Program-made: the position numbers and the translations under genes
The notes under the pieces: generated by a model
Database searches by the model: none
The model's input: only the letters and a program-made list of their open reading frames with translations
What the model was told of the DNA's origin: nothing
Shown here: positions 1-9,121 of the stretch, in pieces
Numbering within the stretch: position 1 is the first letter of the stretch
Layout of the letters: each line of letters begins with the position of its first letter
NCBI GenBank assembly: GCA_016932235.1
Contig: JAFGDF010000317.1
Span: 1 to 35,361, forward strand
Source of the DNA: Deltaproteobacteria bacterium
GTDB taxonomy: Bacteria > Desulfobacterota > DSM-4660 > Desulfatiglandales > HGW-15
DNA length: 35,361 nucleotides
Direction of reading: 5' to 3'

Positions 1-69
1 CTTCTAAGGTTTTCGCCGATAAAAAGAGCTCCCCATGCCGCGATTCCGACAACTGAATAATGCAATTTC
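1..69 (-). other. possible partial membrane-transporter fragment running off the left edge
   Basis: Read on the minus strand, this edge has an open frame giving residues YSVVGIAAWGALFIGENLR, hydrophobic with a GEN/GEP-like end as in DMT/SMR-type small transporters. It continues beyond position 1, so its length is unknown. A closely similar sequence lies on the + strand near 35217-35261, where single-base gaps break the frame. The family assignment rests on only about 20 residues and is tentative. The rest of 70-130 is the rplY upstream region and shows only the strong ribosome binding site AGGAGGT before the rplY ATG. Confidence 0.3.
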
Positions 70-130
70 CTAACCGGACAAAGCTGAGATTTTACACATT
101 TTTCAAAGAACATAAAACCAGGAGGTAAAA

Positions 131-790
131 ATGGCCCGATATGAGTTATCCGCCCAAATAAGAGAAAAGACAGGCAAGGAAGCGGCCAAGAAAATACGAA
201 AATCCAACAGGGTCCCATCTGTTTTTTATGGGCCTGAAACGGATCCTATTAAGCTAACTGTGGACAATTCACAATTAAAAAAGATACTGAAGAAGACCGC
301 AGGAGACAATATTATCTTGGGGCTACAGATAGAATCAGAACAGGGAATCGATTCCAGACTGGTCATGCTGAAAGAGCTTCAGTCTGATCCGATAAAAGAC
401 AGATTTTTGCATGTTGATTTTATGGAAGTCTCCCTGGATAAGGAGATCACTCTTGACATCCCTGTTCGTCTTGTAAACACTCCCCGGGGTGTTTCTGATA
501 ATGGCGGTATACTGCAGCATGTAAGAAGAGAAATTGCGATATCCTGTTTACCAAACAAGCTGGTTGATTTTATTGAGGTTGATGTGGCAGGACTTGATAT
601 AGGAGAGACCCTACATATTGAGGATATTAAATTTCCAGAGGGGATGAAAAGTGTTCAGGAGGGAAATTTGACTGTTGCGACAGTTATGGCTCCGACCGTT
701 AAAGAAATAGAGGAAGAAGCCGAAACTGTTGAAGAAACAGAGGTTGAAAGATCTAAGCCAGGAGCTGAAGCCACTAAAGCGGAAGAGTAA
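131..790 (+). CDS. rplY: 50S ribosomal protein L25/general stress protein Ctc
   Basis: 219 residues, the long two-domain Ctc/TL5 form of L25, which binds 5S rRNA in the large subunit. The N-terminal part (about 1-95) has the L25 pattern beginning LSAQIREKTGKEAAKKIR and the RVPSVFYGP turn. The central part (about 100-190) is the TL5-type beta domain with DIPVRLVNTPRGV and a conserved ISCLPNKLVDFIEVDV segment. The last 30 residues are a charged Glu-rich tail, common in this family. The start is well placed, with AGGAGGT a few bases before the ATG. Pth follows 86 bp downstream, the usual rplY-pth pairing. Confidence 0.95.
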   Translation: MARYELSAQIREKTGKEAAKKIRKSNRVPSVFYGPETDPIKLTVDNSQLKKILKKTAGDNIILGLQIESEQGIDSRLVMLKELQSDPIKDRFLHVDFMEVSLDKEITLDIPVRLVNTPRGVSDNGGILQHVRREIAISCLPNKLVDFIEVDVAGLDIGETLHIEDIKFPEGMKSVQEGNLTVATVMAPTVKEIEEEAETVEETEVERSKPGAEATKAEE

Positions 791-876
791 TTTTCAAACC
801 TTAGTTCAAATAATGGTTTAATCACAATGGCCTCTTTTTTGGATTTAAAGAAAGGGGGTGGTGGGAAAGGGAATCG

Positions 877-1473
877 TTGGAATTATATCTGATTGCGGGT
901 CTAGGCAATCCCGGGCGAGAATATAAAGAGACCAGGCATAATATCGGCCGAAGAGTCATAAGGCTTATAGCCCGCCAGTCAGGGATCACCTTAGATAGTC
1001 GTCGATTTCGATCGAGGAACGGTCTGGGGAAAATACACGGCCATGAATGTATATTATTATGTCCGATGATTTTTATGAACCTCAGTGGAAGAGCCATAAA
1101 AAAATGTGTGGATTATTTCAATCTGGATATGGAAAGAATCCTTATCATTCACGATGATCTGGATCTGCCTGTTGGCAGAGTCAAAGTCGTCAAACAGGGC
1201 GGCGCCGCAGGACATAGGGGAATACAGTCAATCATTGATTATCTTGGCAGAAAAGATTTTGCCAGGATAAAGATCGGCATAGGCCGTCCGCAATGTGGGG
1301 AAACTATTGAACAGTATGTGCTTAATCCCTTTTATGACGATGAAAAGGATATTATTTTTGAAGTAACGGGTATGGCGGTTCAAGCGTGTCGACTCGTTGT
1401 TTGTTTTGGAGTTGAATTTGCAATGAATCAAATCAATCATCAAAATCTAGGATTTAAGGAGGTAAAAAACTGA
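877..1473 (+). CDS. pth: peptidyl-tRNA hydrolase
   Basis: 198 residues, normal for bacterial Pth, which cleaves peptidyl-tRNA released from stalled ribosomes in the cytosol. It begins [13 protein letters not shown] and contains the catalytic-site residues N11, H21 (motif TRHNIG) and the IHDDLDLP segment around residue 93, followed by [12 protein letters not shown]. The start is a TTG at 877: no ATG or GTG lies in frame upstream close by, and AAGGG precedes it at 866-870. The stop TGA overlaps the ATG of the pyrophosphatase gene (TGATG), so the two are probably translationally coupled. Confidence 0.95.
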   Translation: MELYLIAGLGNPGREYKETRHNIGRRVIRLIARQSGITLDSRRFRSRNGLGKIHGHECILLCPMIFMNLSGRAIKKCVDYFNLDMERILIIHDDLDLPVGRVKVVKQGGAAGHRGIQSIIDYLGRKDFARIKIGIGRPQCGETIEQYVLNPFYDDEKDIIFEVTGMAVQACRLVVCFGVEFAMNQINHQNLGFKEVKN

Positions 1474-3533
1474 TGCAGGGATTAACTGTTTATGCGCCGT
1501 TTTTGGGTATCCTAAGTCTTATTATCGCCTGGTTGATCTATATCTATGTGAAAAAGCAGCCTAATGGATCACCTCTTATGCAGGAACTTGAAGGAATGAT
1601 CCATGAAGGAGCCATGGCGTTCTTAAAAAAGGAATATTCCATTCTGGTAATTTTCATTGTACTTGTCTTTCTGATCCTGGGCTTTTTGCTTGGTGAATGG
1701 AAAACTTCAGTGGCATTTCTGACCGGAGCTTTATGTTCCATGGCGGCGGGTTTTTCAGGGATGACAGCCGCTACAAGGGGTAATTCGCGTACCGCCGAAG
1801 CAGCGAACAAGTCAGGGCAGGCGAAAGCTCTTAATGTTTCATATTTTTCCGGATCGGTTATGGGACTGGCTGTTGCCGGACTCGGATTGCTGGGTTTGGG
1901 GTTCTGGTTCTGGTATTATGGCGGTGATCCTGACACCGCCAAATATATTAATGGTTTTGCAATGGGTGCAAGTTCAATTGCATTGTTTGCGCGTGTTGGC
2001 GGCGGCATATATACAAAGGCTGCCGATGTAGGAGCAGACCTTGTGGGCAAGGTTGAGGCCGGAATTCCGGAAGATGATCCGCGAAATCCAGGTGTAATCG
2101 CAGATAATGTCGGCGATAATGTCGGCGATATTGCCGGGATGGGGGCCGATATATTTGAATCATTTGTAGGTTCGGTCATAGCCACAATAGCAATAGCTGC
2201 CACCCTTACAATTACACCCGAATTCATCGAGAAATTTCCTGTTTTGAAAGGTATCGAGCCTAAAAATATCAAACTTATGTACATGGCAATGCCGATACTT
2301 GTGGTTATGGCAGGACTGATAAGCTCGTTCATAGGAGTATTTTCTATCAAGATTTTTCAGGCAGGTAATCCCGCCGGGGCACTGAGGTACACAACCTTCG
2401 TGGCAGCCATAATCCTGATAATCCTCACGGCAATCATAAACAGTTCCCTGGGGATGCCATGGGGGGCATTCTGGGCGGTCTTTTCTGGGCTACTCTGTGG
2501 GATTGTCATTGGTTTGCTTGCTGAGTACTACACATCGGGTCCTCCTATTCGCCGCATTGCGGAACAATCAAAGACCGGTCCTGCGACTGTAATTATCGCC
2601 GGGCTGGCAGTAGGTATGCAGTCGACCTATCTTCCCATTCTCGGCATATGCGTTGCTACTTTTGTCGGATATCAGACAGCAGGAATTTATGGAATAGGCC
2701 TCTCAGCAGTTGGCATGTTGGCCACTGTGGGGGCTACAATGACAGTTGACGCTTATGGACCTATAGCCGATAACGCGGGGGGTATTTCAGAGATGTCCGG
2801 TCTGGGACCGGAAACCAGAAAGATCACGGATGGACTGGATGCGCTTGGGAACACAACGGCAGCAATCGGCAAAGGATTTGCGATCGGTTCCGCAGCTCTC
2901 ACGGCTCTGGCATTATTTGTGGCGTTTACTCAGGCAGCGGGTCTTGAGATTATCGACATAAAAAATCCCCTTGTTGTGATAGGGACATTTATAGGCGCCA
3001 TGGTTCCCATGCTTTGCGCCGCACTTACGATGACTTCTGTGGGCAAGGCCGCCTTCAGCATAGTTGAAGAGATCAGGCGGCAATTCCGTGAGATCCCAGG
3101 ACTGCTTGAAGGGAAAGAGGGCGCTAAGCCCGACCCAAAGAGCTGTGTCACGATAGCTACCAGTTCGGCTCTCAGGGAGATGGTTACACCAGGTTTGGTC
3201 GCAATCCTCACACCGGTGGCTGTGGGATTTCTTCTTGGCAAGGAGACTCTTGGCGGCATGCTGCTTGGCGCAACGGTTATGGGCGCGTTTCTCGCTCTTT
3301 TCATGGCCAACGGCGGAGGTGCGTGGGATAACGCGAAGAAGTATATTGAAGAGGGGAATCTCGGCGGCAAAGGATCTGACAATCATAAAGCGGCTGTTGT
3401 CGGTGATACTGTGGGAGATCCCTTTAAGGACACTTCAGGTCCCGCTATGAACATTTTAATCAAGTTGATGTCGGTTGTATCTCTTGTGATAGCACCAAAG
3501 CTGCCTGCTATTGGGCTGTTCCTGGGAATGTAA
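1473..3533 (+). CDS. hppA: membrane-bound ion-translocating pyrophosphatase (K+-dependent type)
   Basis: 686 residues with about 16 hydrophobic segments. It hydrolyses cytosolic pyrophosphate and pumps H+ or Na+ across the inner membrane. The catalytic signature is clear: [13 protein letters not shown], then DNVGDNVGD near residue 210, and the C-terminal [18 protein letters not shown] region. At about residue 463 the sequence is [10 protein letters not shown]. An Ala at this place, rather than Lys, is the established mark of K+-dependent enzymes; whether the pumped ion is H+ or Na+ cannot be told from this. A very strong AAGGAGGT site (1457-1464) precedes the ATG. In syntrophs and sulfate reducers this enzyme recovers energy from the pyrophosphate made in acyl or sulfate activation. 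Confidence 0.95.
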   Translation: MQGLTVYAPFLGILSLIIAWLIYIYVKKQPNGSPLMQELEGMIHEGAMAFLKKEYSILVIFIVLVFLILGFLLGEWKTSVAFLTGALCSMAAGFSGMTAATRGNSRTAEAANKSGQAKALNVSYFSGSVMGLAVAGLGLLGLGFWFWYYGGDPDTAKYINGFAMGASSIALFARVGGGIYTKAADVGADLVGKVEAGIPEDDPRNPGVIADNVGDNVGDIAGMGADIFESFVGSVIATIAIAATLTITPEFIEKFPVLKGIEPKNIKLMYMAMPILVVMAGLISSFIGVFSIKIFQAGNPAGALRYTTFVAAIILIILTAIINSSLGMPWGAFWAVFSGLLCGIVIGLLAEYYTSGPPIRRIAEQSKTGPATVIIAGLAVGMQSTYLPILGICVATFVGYQTAGIYGIGLSAVGMLATVGATMTVDAYGPIADNAGGISEMSGLGPETRKITDGLDALGNTTAAIGKGFAIGSAALTALALFVAFTQAAGLEIIDIKNPLVVIGTFIGAMVPMLCAALTMTSVGKAAFSIVEEIRRQFREIPGLLEGKEGAKPDPKSCVTIATSSALREMVTPGLVAILTPVAVGFLLGKETLGGMLLGATVMGAFLALFMANGGGAWDNAKKYIEEGNLGGKGSDNHKAAVVGDTVGDPFKDTSGPAMNILIKLMSVVSLVIAPKLPAIGLFLGM

Positions 3534-3548
3534 GGCAGTTACTTATGG

Positions 3549-3592
3549 ATCCCGGCACCCTTATCGGGAGGGTGCCGGGATTATAGTTGTTT
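3549..3592 (+). terminator. strong hairpin after hppA, probable intrinsic terminator
   Basis: A perfect 12-bp stem pairs 3549-3560 (ATCCCGGCACCC) with 3570-3581, with a 9-base loop, starting 16 bp after the hppA stop. The run that follows is T-rich but mixed (TATAGTTGTTTT), so it is a fair rather than textbook terminator. It separates the rplY-pth-hppA unit from carD. Confidence 0.75.
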
Positions 3593-3615
3593 TCAGAAGA
3601 ATATAATGATGGGAT

Positions 3616-3644
3616 TTTACAAAAATAATTATCTATGATATAAT
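3616..3644 (+). promoter_or_regulatory. sigma70-type promoter of carD
   Basis: TTTACA at 3616-3621, a spacer of exactly 17 bases, and a consensus TATAAT at 3639-3644. It lies after the hppA terminator and about 58 bp upstream of the carD ATG. Confidence 0.75.
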
Positions 3645-3701
3645 TTTTTATTTTAAGGATTTACTGAATCATGGTTCTGCTGTTATTTACGGGAGTAATA
3701 G

Positions 3702-4193
3702 ATGTTTAAAAAAGGTGATTTAACCGTCTATCCGGCACATGGAGTTGGGGTCATTGAAACAATTGAAAGCCAAGAAATATCCGGTTTTAGACAAGATTTT
3801 TATATAATAAGAATACTTGAAAACAATATGAAAATAATGGTACCCACACAAAATGCAGATAACGTGGGATTGAGAGAGTTAATAGGGCAGAAAGAGGTCC
3901 CTAAACTTTATTCAATTTTGAAAAAAAGAGATGTTATAGTCGATAATCAGACATGGAATAGGCGTTATAGGGAGTATATGGACAAGATAAAGACAGGATC
4001 GGTCTTTGAGGTTGCTGAGGTATATCGTGATCTTCTAATTCTAAAAGAGGAAAAGGACCTTTCATTTGGGGAAAGGAAAATGCTTGATACAGCACGAAGT
4101 CTGCTTGTCAAAGAGATTTCTCTCGCTAAAAAGGTGGCTGAGACGCAGATAGAAAAGGACCTGGATAAGATGTTTTCACATACAAATATGTGA
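3702..4193 (+). CDS. CarD/CdnL-family transcriptional regulator
   Basis: 163 residues, normal for CarD_CdnL proteins, which bind the RNA polymerase beta subunit and stabilise open promoter complexes, especially at rRNA and growth-related promoters. The N-terminal RNAP-interaction domain (about 1-60) reads FKKGDLTVYPAHGVGVIE, typical of the family. The rest is a helical, charged C-terminal domain containing the conserved tract SFGERKMLDTARSLLVKEIS. GGGAG sits upstream of the ATG. It has its own promoter. It is transcribed toward rluD, with 89 bp between them. Confidence 0.9.
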   Translation: MFKKGDLTVYPAHGVGVIETIESQEISGFRQDFYIIRILENNMKIMVPTQNADNVGLRELIGQKEVPKLYSILKKRDVIVDNQTWNRRYREYMDKIKTGSVFEVAEVYRDLLILKEEKDLSFGERKMLDTARSLLVKEISLAKKVAETQIEKDLDKMFSHTNM

Positions 4194-4282
4194 TGCCATA
4201 GAGCCTGTAATATTTTTTTCACCCATTTCGATCCTGCCGGATTTCAATTCTAATAAAAAATCTAATCCTTCCGGTCCAATTA

Positions 4283-5326
4283 ATGGCACGAGAACTTCAG
4301 GAAAACCATCAAAATAGATTCTTTGATGTTGCGCGAGACAGGGAAAGAACAGATCTTTTCTTAATTGATGAAAGGAATGCTGGTAAAAGGATAGATATCT
4401 TTTTAACAGGGAACGTAAAAGATTTAACAAGATCCAGGGTCCAGGGACTTATAAAGGAAGGTTTGGTAAGGATTAATAGTGACCTGACGAAGACTAGTTA
4501 TAAATTAAAGTCCGGTGATCGCCTGACCCTTACAATCCCTCCGGTTATTCCTTATGTTTTAGAGCCCGAGAAAGTTAAATTCTCGCTTGTCTATGAAGAT
4601 TCATCATTGATCGTGATAAATAAACCTCCAGGACTGGTTATTCATCCTGCTCCCGGGCATTCAAACGGAACTCTTGTTCATGGTCTTCTTTATTATTGCA
4701 AAGATTTATCAGGAATCGGCGGGATTATGAGACCGGGAATCGTTCATCGTCTGGACAAAGATACTTCCGGCCTTATGGTTATCGCCAAGAATGATAAAGC
4801 ACATACGTCTCTGTCCGATCAGTTCAAATCAAGATCAATTAAAAAAAGATATATTGCTCTTGTTCATGGGCTGGTCAGCGGGGAGAAAGGCAAGATCGAT
4901 CTGCCCGTTGCGAGACATCCCATTAAAAGAAAGGAGATGTCCGTAAGGTCTTCAGGAGGTAAAAAAGCGATTACCTTGTGGAATAAAATAGAGGTGCTGG
5001 CGGAGAGATTTTCATTGCTTTCAGTCACCTTGAAGACAGGGAGAACTCATCAGATAAGGATCCATTTGGCCCATTGGGGGTATCCGATTGTTGGAGATAC
5101 CGTATATGGATATAAGGAAGGCTGGTGGAAAAAAAACTTTCCTGTGGCTATGAATCTTGTTTCGAATATTAACAGACAGATGCTTCATTCTGAGACACTC
5201 GGATTTATTCATCCGGATTCGGGGGAATATTGCGAATTTAGTGTGCCCTTACCTGATGACATGGTTAAAATAATAGAAAGTCTCAAAACACTATATCTTA
5301 GTCATAAAATGGTTGAAAAGTCTTGA
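4283..5326 (+). CDS. rluD: RluA/RluD-family 23S rRNA pseudouridine synthase
   Basis: 347 residues. It isomerises specific uridines of 23S rRNA (RluD acts at helix 69) to pseudouridine. An S4 RNA-binding domain spans about 36-85 (GKRIDIFL, SRVQGLIKEGLVRIN). The catalytic motif HRLDKDTSG holds the nucleophilic Asp at 158, and KTGRTHQIRIHLAHWGYPIVGD follows. About 30 residues precede the S4 domain, a little more than usual. The only ATG in frame before the S4 domain is at 4283 and it has no convincing ribosome binding site, so the true start is less sure than the identity. The exact target within the RluA/C/D group is inferred. Confidence 0.88.
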   Translation: MARELQENHQNRFFDVARDRERTDLFLIDERNAGKRIDIFLTGNVKDLTRSRVQGLIKEGLVRINSDLTKTSYKLKSGDRLTLTIPPVIPYVLEPEKVKFSLVYEDSSLIVINKPPGLVIHPAPGHSNGTLVHGLLYYCKDLSGIGGIMRPGIVHRLDKDTSGLMVIAKNDKAHTSLSDQFKSRSIKKRYIALVHGLVSGEKGKIDLPVARHPIKRKEMSVRSSGGKKAITLWNKIEVLAERFSLLSVTLKTGRTHQIRIHLAHWGYPIVGDTVYGYKEGWWKKNFPVAMNLVSNINRQMLHSETLGFIHPDSGEYCEFSVPLPDDMVKIIESLKTLYLSHKMVEKS

Positions 5327-5351
5327 CATTATTAAATTGTTTTTATAAACT
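5323..5351 (+). promoter_or_regulatory. sigma70-type promoter of rho
   Basis: A perfect TTGACA at 5323-5328 is followed by either TATAAA at 5344-5349 (15-base spacer) or TAAACT at 5346-5351 (17-base spacer). The rluD stop codon TGA (5324-5326) lies inside the -35 box. Confidence 0.6.
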
Positions 5352-5599
5352 TTTTATCTAATTTCCCGCCTAATGGAGGGTTCGGTAAAGACCGAATATC
5401 GAAATAACTTCACAGGTAATCTGCTGCAAAATCTCATTTAATTCAACTAAAAGGATTCCTGGACTTGATATGATATTTTCCCGGTGCGGTGTAACCGATT
5501 TTCAATGAGTCAGATTAAATCTTTATCGGGCGATTGAAGATATTTTTATCCGGATAATCAATTGGGCTTAAAAGAGATAATAAGAATGGAGATAATATT
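5352..5599 (+). other. long untranslated leader of rho
   Basis: About 240 bases without an ORF between the predicted promoter and the rho ATG. It contains a small hairpin, TTCGGT-AAAG-ACCGAA (5381-5396), with the stable-looking loop closed by T-A pairs. Long leaders used for autoregulation by Rho-dependent attenuation are known for rho in other bacteria; a similar role here is inference. GGAG before the ATG at 5600 is the ribosome binding site. Confidence 0.45.
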
Positions 5600-6847
5600 A
5601 TGAATCTTGTAGAGCTTAAGAAAAAGCGAATAAGTGAACTAACAACCCTGGCCAAGGATTTTAACATAGAAGGGGCCACGGGGATGCCGAAGCAGGAGCT
5701 GATATTCTCATTGCTACAGGCACATTCGGAACAGAACGGGCTCATTTATGGTGAAGGAGTCCTGGAAACATTGCCGGATGGTTTTGGTTTCCTGAGGGCC
5801 CCGGATGCCAACTATCTGCCGGGTCCTGATGATATCTATATCTCCCCCTCTCAGATCAGGCGGTTTAACCTGAGGACAGGAGACACTGTCTCGGGAAGAA
5901 TAAGACCCCCCAAGGATTCTGAAAGATATTTCGCACTGCTTAAGGTTGAGCTGGTCAACCACGAAGATCCGGAGATATCGAGAGAAAAGATACTTTTCGA
6001 TAATCTTACACCTTTGTATCCTGAGGAAAGGATTAACCTTGAGACAGAACCCGACAATTACTCTTCCCGCATTATGGATCTTATGACTCCCATCGGGAAG
6101 GGTCAGCGGGGACTGATCGTAGCACCTCCAAGGACCGGAAAAACAATGCTTCTACAGAACATCGCTAACAGTGTCACACAGAATGACAAAGAGATTCATA
6201 AAATAGTCCTTCTCATTGATGAAAGACCCGAAGAAGTCACCGACATGCAGCGTTCTGTTGATGCCGAAGTAATCAGTTCCACCTTTGATGAACCGTTGCA
6301 GCGGCATGTCCAGGTGGCGGAGATGGTTATTGAAAAGGCTAAGAGGCTCGTGGAGCATAAGAGAGACGTATTGATATTGCTGGATAGTATAACAAGGCTG
6401 GCGAGAGCCTATAATGCCACGGTACCACCCAGTGGAAAAATATTATCAGGCGGACTTGATTCAAATGCGCTGCATAAACCCAAACGGTTTTTTGGGGCCG
6501 CTCGTAACATTGAAGAGGGTGGAAGTCTTACCATCATAGCCACGGCGCTGGTAGATACCGGGAGCAGGATGGATGAAGTAATATTTGAAGAGTTTAAGGG
6601 AACGGGTAATATGGAGATTCATCTGGATAGAAAACTTACTGACAGGAGGGTGTTCCCCTCTATAGATATTAACAGGTCAGGAACCAGGAAAGAGGAATTG
6701 CTTATTGATGAAGCTGATCTCAACAGGATATGGATACTGCGAAAACTTCTGGCTCCCCTGACGCAGGTGGATAGTATGGAATTTTTACTGGATAAAATTA
6801 AAGGTACTAAGAATAATGTGGAATTTTTAGAGTCAATGAGTCAATGA
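5600..6847 (+). CDS. rho: transcription termination factor Rho
   Basis: 415 residues, the normal length. The hexameric ATP-dependent RNA helicase ends transcription at Rho-dependent sites. An N-terminal helical domain (1-45), the RNA-binding cold-shock-like domain (about 50-125, [20 protein letters not shown]) and the RecA-like ATPase are present. The Walker A motif APPRTGKT has its Lys at 181, followed by [14 protein letters not shown] and [13 protein letters not shown], then the Q/R-loop region with [20 protein letters not shown]. The rpmE gene starts 15 bp after its stop. Confidence 0.97.
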   Translation: MNLVELKKKRISELTTLAKDFNIEGATGMPKQELIFSLLQAHSEQNGLIYGEGVLETLPDGFGFLRAPDANYLPGPDDIYISPSQIRRFNLRTGDTVSGRIRPPKDSERYFALLKVELVNHEDPEISREKILFDNLTPLYPEERINLETEPDNYSSRIMDLMTPIGKGQRGLIVAPPRTGKTMLLQNIANSVTQNDKEIHKIVLLIDERPEEVTDMQRSVDAEVISSTFDEPLQRHVQVAEMVIEKAKRLVEHKRDVLILLDSITRLARAYNATVPPSGKILSGGLDSNALHKPKRFFGAARNIEEGGSLTIIATALVDTGSRMDEVIFEEFKGTGNMEIHLDRKLTDRRVFPSIDINRSGTRKEELLIDEADLNRIWILRKLLAPLTQVDSMEFLLDKIKGTKNNVEFLESMSQ

Positions 6848-6861
6848 AGGGAGGAGTAACA

Positions 6862-7089
6862 ATGAAAAAGGATATACATCCTGAATATCATAAGGCCCTT
6901 GTACACTGTGCCTGTGGAAATGAATTTGAGACCGGATCAACAAAGAAAGAGATCAAGGTGGAAATATGTTCCAAGTGTCATCCATTTTTTACGGGCAAGC
7001 AGAAGCTGGTCGATACAGCCGGAAGGGTGGAGAGATTCAAGAAGAAATACGCTGCCTATGAAGATAAGTCCGGATCCAATGAAGGATGA
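6862..7089 (+). CDS. rpmE: 50S ribosomal protein L31, zinc-binding type
   Basis: 75 residues from the ATG at 6862, chosen because GGGAGGAG lies directly upstream. An in-frame ATG at 6844 overlaps the rho stop and lacks such a site. The zinc-ribbon cysteines are kept: CAC in HCACGNEF and CSKC before HPFFTGKQ. This marks the C+ (zinc-containing) form of L31, as opposed to the Zn-free paralog made under zinc limitation. The C-terminus [11 protein letters not shown] is typical. It sits between rho and prfA, a common arrangement. Confidence 0.95.
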   Translation: MKKDIHPEYHKALVHCACGNEFETGSTKKEIKVEICSKCHPFFTGKQKLVDTAGRVERFKKKYAAYEDKSGSNEG

Positions 7090-7111
7090 TCATTTTTTAC
7101 CGGGACCTTAA

Positions 7112-8176
7112 ATGTTTACTAAGATAAGGGAGATTGAGGACCGCTTTGAAAAGCTTGAAAATGAACTGAGCCGGTCTGATATTTTAAATGATAAGGATCT
7201 TTACAGGAGATATTCCAAAGAGCATAGTGATCTGTTTCCAATAATCAATACATACCGCAGGTATATCGCCCTCCAGGAGGAGATCAAGAACAATGACTTT
7301 CTAATGGATGATCATGATCAGGAAATAAGAAAACTCGCACGGGAAGAGGCTGAAGTCCTCAGATCGGATCTTTTTCTGCTTGAAGATGAATTGAAACTGC
7401 TTTTACTACCCAAAGATCCCAATGATGCAAAGAACATAATACTTGAGATCAGGGCCGGCACAGGCGGTGAGGAAGCAGCTCTTTTTGCGGCCGTTCTCTT
7501 AAGATTATATCTCAAATATTCTGAGTTGCGTAGATGGCGAACTGAAATTTTAAGCAGAAATATAACCGGAAAAGGAGGATTTAAAGAGGTTGTTGTGCTC
7601 ATGGAAGGGGAGAATGTTTATAGCCGCCTTAAACATGAAAGCGGAGTACACCGGGTGCAAAGGGTTCCGGAAACCGAGGCGCAGGGAAGGGTACACACAT
7701 CCGCAGTAACAGTCGCAGTGCTTCCTGAGGCAGAGGAAGTGGATGTGGAAATAAATCAGGATGATCTAAGAATTGATACCTTCCGTTCTTCAGGTCACGG
7801 AGGACAACATGTTAATGTTACTGACTCTGCCGTTCGAATAACACATCTGCCGACCGGTCTCGTCGTGAGCTGCCAGGATGAAAAATCACAGCATAAAAAC
7901 AAAGCCAAGGCGATGAAAGTGCTAAGATCCAGGTTGCTGGATAAACAACAATCCGAACAGAAGGAAAAGATCTCTGAAGAACGCAGGAACATGGTGGGAT
8001 CCGGAGACAGGAGCGAGAGGATCAGGACCTATAATTTCCCTCAGGGAAGGGTAACAGACCACAGGATCGGGCTGACGATATATAAGCTGGATGCGATTCT
8101 GCAGGGAGAACTCGATATACTTATAGACCCCTTGATTACTTATTTTCAGGCAGAGGTTCTAAAAGGGGCGAAATGA
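7112..8176 (+). CDS. prfA: peptide chain release factor 1
   Basis: 354 residues. RF1 reads UAA and UAG and triggers peptide release. The recognition tripeptide PxT is present as P186-E187-T188 (context QRVPETEAQGR), which distinguishes RF1 from RF2 (SPF). The catalytic GGQ is at 230-232 in SSGHGGQHVN. The ribosome binding site is weak (GGGACC). The stop TGA overlaps the ATG of prmC (ATGA). This gene does not read UGA, the codon recoded as selenocysteine in five genes further on. Confidence 0.96.
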   Translation: MFTKIREIEDRFEKLENELSRSDILNDKDLYRRYSKEHSDLFPIINTYRRYIALQEEIKNNDFLMDDHDQEIRKLAREEAEVLRSDLFLLEDELKLLLLPKDPNDAKNIILEIRAGTGGEEAALFAAVLLRLYLKYSELRRWRTEILSRNITGKGGFKEVVVLMEGENVYSRLKHESGVHRVQRVPETEAQGRVHTSAVTVAVLPEAEEVDVEINQDDLRIDTFRSSGHGGQHVNVTDSAVRITHLPTGLVVSCQDEKSQHKNKAKAMKVLRSRLLDKQQSEQKEKISEERRNMVGSGDRSERIRTYNFPQGRVTDHRIGLTIYKLDAILQGELDILIDPLITYFQAEVLKGAK

Positions 8177-9057
8177 GCTCCAGTGACTGGAACATAAAAA
8201 ATATATTAGAAGTCACGTCTGAGTATTTAAAAAAGAAAGCTATAAACAACCCGCGTCTTAGTGCTGAATTATTATTGGCGCACCTATTGAAAAAGAGCAG
8301 AGTAGCTCTATACCTGTCCTTTGATCAGCCCCTGAATGAAGCGGAAATAAATGAATACCGCAGCCTGGTAATGCGTTGTGTTGCCAGGGAACCTATACAG
8401 TACATCACCGGAAAACAGGAATTCTGGTCAATGGAATTTGATGTGGATAAAAGGGTTCTAATTCCGAGACCTGAAAGCGAATTGCTTGTAGAACAGGTGA
8501 TAGCTCTATGCGGGAAAACGGGATCCTTTGAGGAACAGTCACCGAGAATTCTTGATATGGGCACCGGTAGCGGCGCAATCGCGATTTCAATCGCCCAGGA
8601 GATCAAAAATGCCCGCATATGGGCTAGCGATATATCTAACAGCGCACTCGATGTAGCCATTGGAAACGCCAAAAAGCATGGAATGATCGACAGGATCCGG
8701 TTTTTACAGGGAGATCTTTTTCAGCCGTTCAGGGATTTATCCCAGAAATTTGATATTATTATATCAAATCCCCCGTATATCCCGTCGGAAGATTATCCGT
8801 CCCTTCAGCCTGAGGTCCGTGACTATGAACCCAGGCTTGCCCTTGACGGTAATGAAAAAGGCATGTTTTTTATAAGAGAGATTATCACCCAGGGTCAGGA
8901 GTTTTTAGATCATGCCGGATGGCTGCTGATAGAGATGGACCCTGAGCAGACACCAATGGCTTTTGAGACGATTGAAGGGACAGGCGGCTATCGGGAGAAA
9001 AAAAGAATAAAGGATTACAGCCGCAGGTACAGGATCGTCCTCGCAAAGAAGAAATAA
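8173..9057 (+). CDS. prmC: peptide chain release factor N5-glutamine methyltransferase
   Basis: 294 residues. It methylates the Gln of the GGQ motif in release factors using S-adenosylmethionine. The N-terminal helical substrate-binding domain (about 1-90) is followed by a Rossmann methyltransferase fold with the SAM loop LDMGTGSGAIAI and the catalytic NPPY motif at 199-202. The start overlaps the prfA stop by four bases, so enzyme and substrate are translationally coupled, as in many bacteria. Confidence 0.95.
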   Translation: MSSSDWNIKNILEVTSEYLKKKAINNPRLSAELLLAHLLKKSRVALYLSFDQPLNEAEINEYRSLVMRCVAREPIQYITGKQEFWSMEFDVDKRVLIPRPESELLVEQVIALCGKTGSFEEQSPRILDMGTGSGAIAISIAQEIKNARIWASDISNSALDVAIGNAKKHGMIDRIRFLQGDLFQPFRDLSQKFDIIISNPPYIPSEDYPSLQPEVRDYEPRLALDGNEKGMFFIREIITQGQEFLDHAGWLLIEMDPEQTPMAFETIEGTGGYREKKRIKDYSRRYRIVLAKKK

Positions 9058-9062
9058 GGAAG

Positions 9063-9085
9063 ATATAAAAAGGTTTTTCCTATAT
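9063..9085. terminator. weak A/T-rich hairpin between convergent genes
   Basis: Between the ends of prmC (+) and fdhA (-), bases 9063-9085 can fold into an A/T- and G-T-paired stem of about 9 bp with a run of T on the + strand. It could act as a weak terminator in either direction. No better signal is visible in this 64-bp gap. Confidence 0.3.
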
Positions 9086-9121
9086 GGAATTTTCTAACCA
9101 GACATTAGAGATGTTACCCAG

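Noticed and set aside
2913..3386. 150-residue-class ORFs opposite hppA
   Set aside because: They are antisense shadows of a highly conserved pyrophosphatase gene with no family features of their own.
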